Positions 36,501 through 47,586 of a stretch of DNA of 64,000 nt are shown piece after piece. This DNA is from Neurospora tetrasperma FGSC 2508 (Eukaryota; Ascomycota; Sordariomycetes; Sordariales; Sordariaceae). The stretch lies in NCBI RefSeq assembly GCF_000213175.1, contig NW_009799099.1:1628675-1692674 (forward strand), given 5' to 3'. Every line of letters begins with the position of its first letter. The first letter of the stretch is position 1. Below the pieces are notes generated by a model. The model saw only the letters and a program-made list of their open reading frames with translations, was not told the DNA's origin and did not search any database. A program made the translations under genes and the position numbers.

Positions 36501-39500
36501 GTGACCTCCCAGGAAGCTACAAAGGCCGGGTCCGGTGGGGTCTAGTGTAACTGTACGATAAAAAGGATAGGAGGGTCCCGGTACCTAGAGGAGATACTGT
36601 GGACTAGGTAAAGGCGAGAAGGAGAGGCGTCTTGCAGGCGGAGGGTGGTAGTGAGAAGCTCTGCAGTCTGCGGTCTGTGTTCTGCTCGAGTGTGGACGGT
36701 GGACGCGAGAAGACGGTCGTGTCGTTGCTAATGCTGTGCCAAGACGAAGGAGGACAGACGCAGTTGGGCTAGAAAGGTGGCTCAACGGTCGAATCTTCTT
36801 CGGGGAACACACTCCGTGGGCGTGGACGCAGTCAAGACGCCAGATTCCAAGCCGGCGCATGCCATGGCTCCCATGGCTTCGAGAGGGTGTCCGTACAGCA
36901 GACAGGGGGCTGTATAGTAGACAAGGGTCATGTCCCGTTGCAGGGGCAACAAGGTAGCTGTATGGACAAGCGTAAAGGTAACGGCAGGGTAGCCAGGTGA
37001 GCCAGGCGAGTTAGGGGTGCAGCCCACCACCACCACCATTTCCCTGACAGCGAGAGCCACGGCTTGCACAGTTTCAATAGGGACTGGCATTTGTGAGACG
37101 CGACGGTGGCATCCAACAGCATGGGCGTGTTGCTGCCCGTACCATGCCGAAACGGACCAAGAACATGGACTGCTCGGCGACGGGGTCCGTCAACGATCCC
37201 CCATCCGTTCTTCTGCCCTAGGAGCAGGGCCTGGCAGCCGTTGTGCTTGTCTGGGGGACCGGCATTCCAGCTTTATCCCGACAACTGGGCACAGTGTTCC
37301 TGAATCTTGCCTAATCCGGATCGCCAATTGTCGAGGTTTGGCCAGAGGGTTCCAAATACTTGCGACCTGATTTCAAGTCAAGCAGTCAGCGAGTGACACA
37401 GCCAAAGGTGCATGATTCCGGTTAACCTACTTGGCTGGCCATAATGAGGCCGTTCAGAGAAATCTACACTTGAACAAGGACCGGAAGTGATGGGAGAAAT
37501 ACCCGAATGCAGTGGGTTCGGGGTTCAGGAGGGAAAAAATGGTTTCTGTGCGTCCACGAGCTGGAGTTGAGATGATCGACGCTGGAAAATGGTTCCTAGT
37601 TCCGTCCCGTCAGAATGAAAGAGTGGATCCAAGACTATAAGAAGATTTCATTGCAGTCACTCGACCGATGTTGTGGGAGTGAGGGAAGGTGCCTTCCTTT
37701 GCTTTCACTTGTACTTACCTACCTACCTTACCTCCTTCCTTACCTTGATGTTCTTGGTTGCTACCTTCCCTTGGTGGGCACTTGCCATATGAGTGTCCTG
37801 TTTGAGACCTCACGCTTCAGCTTGAAGCACGCAGATCAGAAATGGAAGTTTCAGGAGATAAAGTGGACCAGACATCATCGTTGAGGTCGTCTTCAATCAT
37901 CTCGATTCAGTCAGTCACTTAAGTTTCCTTTTTGCGTTCCTGAAGGCCATGTGCGATCATTTGCGTTCTGTTGGGGAAAGAGGGGAAGTGGTTCATCGTA
38001 GCGAATCGGGCAGCCAAGATGCGCTCGAATCGGGAAGGTGGGTTGCGCCATCTGGGTCGATCCAGATTTCCCATCACTTTGCAGTACTACCTCTATGTAT
38101 AGAGCATCAGAGCAGAGGGTCGTGATCCAGAAAGCCAACTTGAAGTGAGGTAAGAACCAGCAAGTACCCTCACTCCGGATCGTCTGAGACCGCGTGTACG
38201 ACTTGTAGTCTGTATCGTTCATTAGCAGACGGTTTCATGCCATGGAAGCGCTGCCGGAATATATACAAACCGTAACCTCGGTTTGGCATGGTTGACTTTG
38301 CACCAATATGCATAGGGTTGAGATGGAGGCACAGATGCGGCGGACGAGGCGGGCAAGGCGGGTAGCTGACAACTTAAGGTCAAGGTGTAGCATTCCTCCC
38401 ACTGCCTCTCGCCTTTTTCCACATGGCACACAATAGCAACTTGCTTGATTAAACGAACCTGAGGTGCGCAGAGGTATTCCTGCAGCTACCCCTCAGATTA
38501 AGGGCTGCAACGGAAGAAAAAGACCCCATACACACAATGCCCCATGTGGTACTGTGTAGCAAGGCCCAAGTTTGTCTGCACGCAACCCCCTGGCCGGGCC
38601 GAGTTTGCTAGGTCATGCTAACCACTCGCTGCTGGAGCATGATTCAGATCGTGAATACGAGGACAATGTGGAAATTTCAGGTCGCTGGTTGTGTCTGGAC
38701 TCCCGAGCTCGGGTAGATCGGAAAAATGTCTGTACCTGCTGCTGCGTGTAATTTCCAACGAGCTCATGATGGACGGATGTGACGGGTGTGACTGGATAAC
38801 ATTGTACAAGACTACTACCCGGAGGCAAAAGCATTCACGCATCACCTCTGCTTTCGTCGCACGCCGTCGTCTCAATTGTAGCCGATTCTCGGCCCGTTCC
38901 ATGCTCGATGGCTCCTTGGAGATAGTGCGTGACCCTAGAGTCGCTCAACACAATGCGAATAGAGTTGTCTGGTTGGTCGATACCGCCTGTCTGCATCTCG
39001 GCTCGACATCCTGTGACTGATACTCAGTCTAGTACAAGGGCTCCTGGGTATATAGTAGGACCGACACAACTGTAAATATGAAGGCGGGCGTTTTGTCCAC
39101 AACCTGACCAGCGGTACTGATTGTCCAGTCAAGCTTCTGTTGCCAAAGACCAGGGCATCAAAGACAACACCAGATGTACGAATCGGTGCGATCCGGGATT
39201 ATATGATTGCAATTTGTCGAGCCGAAACGGCGCAGCACCCGCTCAATCTTAGTAAGAACGGAAGGACAATGTCGGATGAGCCGTCTGAACATGAGGTGCT
39301 GGCTTGGCTGAGCCAGGACTATTCCCAAAATTGACGCGACGGTTCACCATCATCGTGATGTGGCCCGCTGGCACGGCTCTCACCGTAAGAGGTGGCACAT
39401 GAAGACATTTCGAAAGAAGACGGAAAGCTCCTTTGTTTCAGAATCCGGCTTATTGAGCCGATAATAGCTGCGCTGGAAAGACGGGCGCGGCGCCAAACCA

Positions 39501-39642
39501 ACTGAACCCAACCATAGTCGACAGTGAGACACCATTGAGGAATGTTGAGGGAAGTTTGGGTCGCAGGCGTGACTGCCGAACTGTGCACTTGGATCGATTG
39601 CCCAGATGCCCGCTGCGCCACATGTCGATGGCTTTAAGCTGG

Positions 39643-39670
39643 CAGCTGCAAAGGTGGCGCTTTGCAGCTG
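39643..39670. repeat. Perfect 11-bp inverted repeat with 6-nt loop
   Basis: Arms CAGCTGCAAAG (39643-39653) and CTTTGCAGCTG (39660-39670) are exact reverse complements around a GTGGCG loop. Each arm contains a CAGCTG E-box-like palindrome. The element lies about 6 kb upstream of the homeodomain gene start. Confidence 0.85.
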
Positions 39671-42600
39671 TAGCGGCAGATAGTTGACCCAGCTGTGCTA
39701 GCTAAGCTTTCATTGGTCAGTTTAACTGGCAACTTCCCACAACTTGATACTCGCCAGGGGCAACTTCATCAAGTGAGGAAAGACGGGATGGGCAGGAGCG
39801 ACTGGATACAGCACACAACTTCTTGCACGATACCTTAGGAGGCTGACGGCTGGAAGAACTGTTTCTCTTCTAATCAACGAATCGAAGCGGGACAAAAGCC
39901 ACTCAGCTTCCGTTCTCCTACTCCCGTCCTCTCACACAAAGCATCCTACTGGCAATGCATATATATCCGTGACTGAACCACCACAGCCGACTACGACGTC
40001 ATCCTCCATAACGCCCGACGTGCTGCCGGCGCCGCTGTAACGGGCGCGTATCTTCTCGGCTTTATTTTTATGGCTTCTTTTCCAAGTCCGGGCCTCCATG
40101 CTGCCCGAGCCTGGACACCTTGTCACGCGATTCATTGCAACAGGACAATACATGGTGGTGTCAAGCAGAGTCTGGGCACGATAGTCCTGGCCGAGGAGTC
40201 CTCAGTGAGTACCTAGCGAGCTGAGGAGGTAAACAGACCAGTTCGGGTTTCACGAATTCGAGGTCAACTCTACAAGCTGCCTTTGCTGGCGTGAATGGTG
40301 TGGTGCGGACATGGCAGGTCTGTTTATCGACTGTGCTCCTCTCCCGTCTCTGATGTGTGTCGGTCCCCATAACGCTTTTTGACTCGCCATGCTCGCAGTT
40401 GCGGTTCCAGACAGGGGCCCCTTTATTCTACTTCCCCGCCGTTTCTGATCCCCGGCCTGGCCATGGTCTACCAACACCAACACGGTCTATTTGGTTCTGC
40501 TCCGTACCTGTCTCTACGCGAACCGGTGCCTTGGGTATGCCTTTTGCTGTATGGCCTGGTCCAGATTGCAGCTGAGACGGCACATGTCTGGATACCTCTC
40601 CCTCACTTGCCACCAAAGGTGCGTATAGATGATCCCCATTCATGTATACCTACTCTCTGACACCTAATCTCGACCCCATCATTTCTCCGAATGCTGTCAA
40701 CCTGGCACACGCCAGTAGGCATCGTGTCAAGACGTCAGCCGCAACCGCTATGCATACCTGGGAGGCTTTGTCCGACTTGCACACCTTCTATCCACCGGTA
40801 CCACATACATACGGTGGAAAGGAAGCCTCGGACGTACATGTCCTGCGGTTTTTTTTGCCTGAATGTTCTTCTTGGAATTGACTGTCGCTGAGTATGCTAA
40901 ACCGTCACGGGGAGAAGCCGCTCGACCGAGGCTTTCGCCGAGCTGGCCTTGCTGTGAAACACCGTGACACAAACAAGACGTTGTCCTCGCACAATCTTCC
41001 GTCTCTCACTCAATACGTCCCTGCATCTGTGGCCTTCGCCGACAACCTTCTGTGAGCGGCCAGCTTCTGCAGACCTTCGGCATGGAAACCTCTTGGTGTG
41101 AACATGCAGCAATCCGCAATATTGAGCCAATGGCTTGGAACCCTAGCCATAGTGCCCAACTCGTCACAAGTCAAACACCGGACAAGGGAGAAGTCAATGG
41201 GAACCGCACAAACCTCTCACACTCTCGTTACTCGCTACATCATGGCCTTGACCGTTGGCGGCGTCGAAGCCATGTGTGTCGGCTGCATGCCTGCATGTGA
41301 AGCACGCGCTCCACTCGCGAAACCAAAATCCAGCCGGCAAGAGCATGGCGAGTTTGTTCTTGCGATCCACGACTGCAATTACGGGCATGTCAAGATGCTC
41401 TGAGAATAGGCATTTAATCTGTGCTTCGATGATGCGGGCTATGGTTATAGCTCGGTCTCCTCTCATCTTCACATTTTCCAGTTCTGGGTTGACTCAGACT
41501 CTCCACTTGAAACATCATATCGTCTATCATGGGACAGGGGTGGAGTATAACCAAAAAGACATATCGTCAACCGTCCAATCCTCCAAAACAGCTAGTATCC
41601 TTGGACAGACGATAACGATATCTGACCTTCTGGTTGCACATGTTTCGATTGGACCTTCTTGCGAAGTGATCTACGCCAACCAAACCATACGCGGCTTTCC
41701 GACGTGTGACATCGTGCAGATGCAGTTGATGTGCTCCTCACACGTGTAGAAAGCTAAAAAGTGGAAGTTCAGAATGTCCGCGAATGCGGTCCACCGTCAA
41801 ACACGAGGCCGATTCTGTGGCGTCGGGGTTCACATCGAAGCGGATTACATGTCCACATTTCACGGCTCAACGGCTAAACTATTGGGATCGAGCACTCCGG
41901 TGCCCTGGAACGCAGTTTGAGCTGTATGTTGGTGGCAGTTGAGCATAGCTACCTCCCTAGGTGTAGAATGCTTATCATGACAATTACGACAAGGACAATA
42001 TGTCTTTGTTCGCCATCAAGACCACAGCCCAATATCAATCCGCGCCCAACACAAGCGATGAAATTTTATCCCGGCTTTGGTATCTTCATCAATGCCCCCA
42101 ACCCTCGCGATGTTAAGCAGGTGAATTGGGAAGCACCGGGGCTCGAAAGATGGAAGGATCCATTTACAAGGCCATCTTGATGAGAGAAGCACTTTGTGAC
42201 ATCGGCTTATGTAGCTGGCTCGCGCATCAACACTCCCGTCGGCTTCAGTTACCACTGGTCCTATCGATCATTCAATCAGTGAGCATGGGCTGATGCACAA
42301 CACTTGAGGTTCCGCCTGGCTGGAGGCAACAGAGCACACGTATCACAACAAGGACCTGCGTTTTAGCAGTTCAGCAGCAACCCCTTCAGCTCCTTCTTTT
42401 GCCTTATTCCGATGACACAAATTCAGATGCCCTCAATATCAACAGAGCCCACATCTCGCCTGAGAAGTTGATGCGGATTGAGAAAGACAGCAAGTGGCAA
42501 CTAATAGCATTTGACTGATGCTCATCCTGGTCACAGATGATCCTGATGCTGTTGCCGCGGTGGCAATGCCGTCTTGTCTTCATGATTGCCCTTTATTCCG

Positions 42601-43061
42601 TGGCGGCTACATGTTTAGCCGCTGGATTACCACCCGCCATGCAGCAAGCTTTGATCCACCTTTTCCTCTCCAGATTTTCGTCTTCGGATACGACCTGCCT
42701 GTGGAAGGGCGGTATTCACCATTGCAGATGTTGGCGATTATGTGCCATCCAAACAGTTTGTGATACTTTTGTCTTGATCATGGGTTAACGCTGTCCAGAT
42801 ACCCACATACGTACCGTGTACATTTTATTTTACCCAAGGGGGTGGAAAGCTTCAAGACTCAGCCGTGTAACAGTCACGCCCGAGATCAGAGCACTCTTCT
42901 GTCCGTCGGTCATCATTCTGTGGCAGGACGGCTTGCTTTGGCGTCTGTATGATGGTGGGAGTAAACACAGATAGAACACCTCGTTGCTGGGAGCAGGAGA
43001 CTGGCAGACAGAATCACATCAATTGTCTGAGTGATTTCATACTTTGGGGCGCGTCCTCACG

Positions 43062-43091
43062 ATGTTCAAGTGCATCACATCACTTGAACAT
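43062..43091. repeat. Perfect 11-bp inverted repeat with 8-nt loop
   Basis: Arms ATGTTCAAGTG (43062-43072) and CACTTGAACAT (43081-43091) are exact reverse complements around CATCACAT. It lies in the 12.2 kb gap. Its arms contain CAAGTG/CACTTG, which is the NKX-type homeodomain core in animals; any fungal meaning is speculative. Confidence 0.8.
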
Positions 43092-45263
43092 TCACCCAAG
43101 TTCATCACCCGGCTCATACCCTCTCAACATGTAGAGTCCATTGTTCCAACAGACCTAGCGTTGAAGGCTAACCTACAGTCAAGGGAAAGGGCATACTTCT
43201 AGTCTGATGCACTCTCGGCGCCGGTCCCGAACATCATGCAGTGCTGCTTATGAGCTGGCTGCTGAGTTGTAGCAGTTATCGACGAGGCCCATCGAGACTT
43301 TTGCTCATTTCTTGATCGGACAGGGATCATCACACCCACCATGCAAACCAAGGATGGTATCGTTCGACAGATTTCTTGCCCTCATAGGTGCGTAGGGACG
43401 GAATTTTACATATTGTCTCTCACACACCCCTTTTGCCCTTGTCTGCTTGGCCACGGCTCGCCTCTCGCTTCCGGCCCTCCATTTTCGTCACATTGCGTTT
43501 CCCCGGCATGCTTCCTCAACATCCAATCTCACGCCTGAAGAGAGGGAAAGGTGTGTAGACATTAAGCAACAATGTGGGGAGGGAGCAAGAGCACATGAAA
43601 GATCTGAAAGCTCACCCAAGTGGGTGAAGAAGGCATGTCGTCTTGCAGTTACTGGTGTTTCCACTTGCATATGCTGGTGGTGATGGACTGGACATGACCT
43701 TTACAACTCCGGCCCCCTTCTCTTCGCCACTTTAAGGAGCCACTAGTCTTGCGAGTGGTCATTTTTTACATCCTGCCCGTTCTGGCAGTGGAACTTATCA
43801 ACGTACCTAGTGACAACGCCTCGGGTTGTTCCGTCCAAAGACATGGAAGAAAGTTGTGATGAGGAAGGGGTGGATGAGGTCAACGTCTTTGGTCTTAGGT
43901 TCCCGTCTCAAAAAACAAGACTGAAAGACTGCCTTGACTCGGTCGAAGTATCACCACCCTTACCCCGACAGTGTTGGGGCTGGTGCGCCATTTGTGAGAT
44001 GATAGGATGATATCTCACCCCCTCTTTGTTTTTTTTTTCGGTCCGTTAGACACCCGTGTACTATTCGTCACGAGCGAGTTGGAAGCCCCCGAAACGTCAT
44101 CTGATTTGATGGAAGTAGGAAAGAGTGTCGTCTTCCTCGTTGTTTCGTGACACGGTTGAGTCTTTGGGACAGAATAACTAATTACACGCAGGAAGAACGA
44201 GAACAGAGGAGACCGGCCATGTGGAATCTGATTGTATACTTTGTGGGACGCATGCATGAGGTGCCTTCGAGTTATGGACCTGATAGTTCGTCAGTTGTCA
44301 GACTTACCCTGGACAAAGCTAGTCCCGCTACATCGTAATCCGGTGTTGACATTTGACTGTTCACTAGCTTCAGGTCGCCTGTCCTTGCTGAATTGGATAG
44401 CTCATCGGCAAGTGTTTTTCGCGTCCGTCGTGTTGAATTTTCAATGACCGCTATTCCTAATTCCCTTTCCTCGATGGACACGGTGCCTCGTAAGAAGGCA
44501 TCGGGCATTGGGCCAAGAGCAAGCTATACTGCCTACTACGGTAGTCAAAAAAATACTCTCATCCCTTACCGCAATAGATACGTGGGGGAGGGTGACGGTA
44601 TTTTTCTATGAGTTTACTACATAGCGTAGCTTCCATCTACCAGGAACGAATGATACCAAAACCACTCGCAAACAAGCATACCGGAGCTATCTGGATATCA
44701 ATAGAGGGGAAACTTGTACGGCCATCCAAACCTTCTTCTTGAACACATCGGACGAAAGCCTATCCGCCAGTCGCCGCGCTCCTTCCACTTATAAGGTACT
44801 CATCCACTATGCAGCCACGTAAATTACCACTAGCACAAGCCATAAGTTGTTTATATACTACCTAGGTTTTTCACCCCATTTCTTGTCTCATCCAGATGGT
44901 TCAATGACCAAGCGGTTCACGAAGCTTACTTTCCATCGAAAGGCAAGACTTATCGATCCAGGCACCTTATGTGCTCAATTCCCAGCAACGGCAATAGTTC
45001 CGACAAGAGTTTCCCATCCCCTCTCCATTGCACTATTCCCTCTCTTTCCATAGCACCTTCTCTTCTCCATTTTGCCATCGCACTTTCCACTAAATAACTA
45101 CAAACTAGGTACTACCGCTACAGTCCCGGACACCCCGACGGCGATTGGACGTTACGATGACGATTCGGCATATTGCGGCTGACTTTTGAGGAGGTCTGGT
45201 GAGGGTTCTTGGGACGCCGCTTTACATAAACCTCTTTCTTTTTTTTTAAATGTAGTTTTTTTC

Positions 45264-45294
<31 letters not shown>
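45264..45294. repeat. Poly-A run followed by TA dinucleotide repeat
   Basis: Fifteen A followed by about eight TA units, roughly 0.5 kb beyond the stop codon of the dehydrogenase gene on the minus strand. Confidence 0.85.
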
Positions 45295-45297
<3 letters not shown>

Positions 45298-45811
45298 ATT
45301 GAGTTTTTGTCGACGAAAAGCGATGCTGCGCTGCTTTGCGCACGCTTCAGTTGGAATAGCAATCGCGAGTTGCACTAGTACGAGAGTCGACGACTGAGGG
45401 ATCGCATTGCGGAGACGACGAATGTTGCTTGATCCTTGGTGAAGGACCTTGATAGGAGTTGGCGATGCTGGAACAAGTTTTAAAAATCTGACAAAAGTGA
45501 TGCATTATCCTATCCAAATTGACGTGCTTTATATACCCCAACGTCTATCAGAACACTCGTAGCTGAAACGCAGCCTCTTACTGGTCAACTCACGAGTGTC
45601 TCGAGTGAGCTTCTCTACCCGGCGCCGTTCCCGGTCCTGTTGTTGTGTACATATGTCCTTGTTTGGTTGTGCGCGCTGACATCGCTTGGTATAAATGGTA
45701 CGCATTCCCCCGAGACCATCAAAGCTGTCATAATATGAACCCGCCGCTCTTCAATTTATGTCGCCCATTCCTCGCTAACAAACCCTCCCTTTGCACATTC
45801 TCGTCAGACAT

Positions 45812-46837
45812 CTATTGGTAGTCATAGAAGCCCTTGCCACTCTTCTTGCCCAACCAGCCAGCATCGACCATGTTGCGCAAGTGTACGCTCGGTCTGTACT
45901 TGGAATCGCTCGTCTCCTCGTACAGTACCTTCATAATGGCCAAACAGGTATCGAGACCGATGAAGTCAGCCAGCTGGAGGGGGCCCATAGGCACGTTGGT
46001 GCCGTTCTTCATAATAGCATCGATAGAGTCACGGTCGCCAACGCCAGTCTCAAGGCAGATAATGGCCTCGTTGATGTAAGGCATCAAGATGCGGTTAGCC
46101 AAGAATCCCGGGCTGTCCTTGGAGATGGAAGGGATCTTGCCCAGCTTCTTGCAGAACTCGACGGCCGTGTCGAGCGTCTCTTGACTGGTCTGCAGGCCGC
46201 TGATGATCTCGACGCCCTTCTGAACGGGCACCGGGTTCATGAAGTGCGTGGACACGACGCGCGAGCTGTTGGAGGTGTCGTTGGGGTCCTTGGTGGTTGA
46301 GGCGGCGATGCGCGTGATGGAGATGGAGGAGGTGTTGGTGGCTAAGATGGCGTGCTTGGGGCAGATCTCGGCCAGCTTGGAGAAGATGTCGAACTTGAGC
46401 GAGGGGATCTCGGGCACGGCTTCAATCACAAAATCGACGCTGTCCAGGTCCTCGAGGATGGTGGTGGGCTGGAGGAGCGCGCGGGCGGCGTCCGCCTCGT
46501 CCTGAGTGATGCGTTGCTTGGCCACGTCCTTGCTGAGGAGCTTGTCGGCGAATGCAAGGCCCTTGTCTAGAGACGTTTCAGAGGCATCCACAAGGGTGAC
46601 GGGGACTCTGGCCTTGGTGGCGGCGACGAGGGCGATGCCCAGGCCCTAAAGGAGAAGGAGGACAAGTTAGCCATTGCCGTTGTTGAAGACATGGACATGA
46701 ATGATATGGGCCGGACTCACCATCTGGCCGGCGCCAACGACACCGAGCCTCTTGACCTCGGCAGCGTTGCGGGCGCATGTCGAGCTGAAGGCGCGAGCGC
46801 CAATGGGGAGCTTCTGGACGAGGGTTCTAGCAAGCAT
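45812..46837 (-). CDS. Mitochondrial 3-hydroxyacyl-CoA dehydrogenase, 316 aa, two exons
   Basis: Exons on minus: 46837-46721 and 46645-45812; the 75 nt intron (GTGAGT...TTTAG) splits the NAD-binding motif between Met39 and Gly40. The first exon carries an Arg/Ser/Ala-rich leader (about residues 1-24), a mitochondrial targeting sequence. The Rossmann motif is GAGQMG (35-40). Further conserved blocks are NTSSISIT, the catalytic-His block HFMNPVP and, at the C-terminus, GxxxxxxxGKGFYDY typical of short bacterial-type 3-hydroxybutyryl-CoA dehydrogenases. Length matches that single-function family. It oxidises 3-hydroxyacyl-CoA with NAD in beta-oxidation, probably of short chains. It is divergent from tof1 with 749 bp between start codons, a probable shared promoter region. 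Confidence 0.95.
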
Positions 46838-47586
46838 TTTGCGAGATCGTCACGGCGAAAGTAAACAAAGCAGACACTGTGACTGAGAGAGACTGAAAGG
46901 AAAGGGACAGAAAAATCCGAAGACTACACCTAGGTAGGCAACCACCTCTAGAAAATGCGAATGCGACGATGTGAAGTTGTCGGATTCGGTTAACCTCGGC
47001 CGTCCCCGTCTCCATGGAACTCGACGTCACAAGCCCGACCCGGGCCACGGGGGTACTGCTGTACATACAGGAGCTACGGGCGGCTCTAGCCTTTCCTTAG
47101 GCGGGGAGAATGGGGTAGGTTTTAGCGCGTATGGAGTACGCTAGAGGCATGTCGTTCAGGGGGGCAATTGCGGGCATGATTCGCCAACTCGAGATCCTCG
47201 GCTGTCGTTGATTGTCCACAGGGGTAACTCCGCAGCTCTCCACGGGGTCGAAATCGGGGTACACAGGTACTGTTGTAGAGGTAGATAGGTGCATTAGGTA
47301 CTTACCCACCCAGGTACCCGGACCTTGAACAGTCCAACAAAACGCTTAGGGAGATAAGCAGGCCAAGACCGAGATACCACCAATTTCCATTAAAAGTACC
47401 TACGACACGCTCGGCGCGTCTCCCACCACCACAAACGCGTGTGCCGTCCCGACGAAGTGCGCCCGACCAATGCCACCATCCATGCGATAACAAAACGACC
47501 GTCAAGACAAGCTGAGAGTTGGGGAGAGTCTGTCTAGTACTCGTATGACACCGTTTCGGTCTTGGACGCCGTGATCTCTGCGCAAA
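46838..47586. promoter_or_regulatory. Divergent promoter region between the dehydrogenase gene and tof1
   Basis: 749 bp between two head-to-head start codons. It contains an ACCTAGGT palindrome (46928) and several GGTA/TACC elements near 47270-47330. There is no gene between. No clear TATA box is seen on either side. Confidence 0.6.

Larger units (their letters stand above)
33591..45811. other. 12.2 kb gap upstream of the homeodomain gene
   Basis: No gene is supported across this interval, which lies between the 5' end of the homeodomain gene and the 3' end of the dehydrogenase gene (both minus). Open frames stay under about 165 codons and many lack an ATG. It holds two hairpin-capable inverted repeats (39643-39670 and 43062-43091), one ACCTAGGT palindrome (44860) and an A-run plus TA repeat at 45264-45294. 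The likely content is distal regulatory DNA and a long 5' leader of the homeodomain gene, or non-coding transcripts; this is inference. Confidence 0.5.

Noticed and set aside
41917-42180. 87-codon plus-strand frame ending in a Trp/Pro-containing peptide
   Set aside because: The end looks protein-like, but it is short, isolated and lacks any match I recognise.
22922-45811. Transposon remains or RIP-mutated DNA in the two large gaps
   Set aside because: No terminal repeats, transposase or reverse-transcriptase sequence is seen, and the base composition lacks the strong AT shift that RIP leaves.
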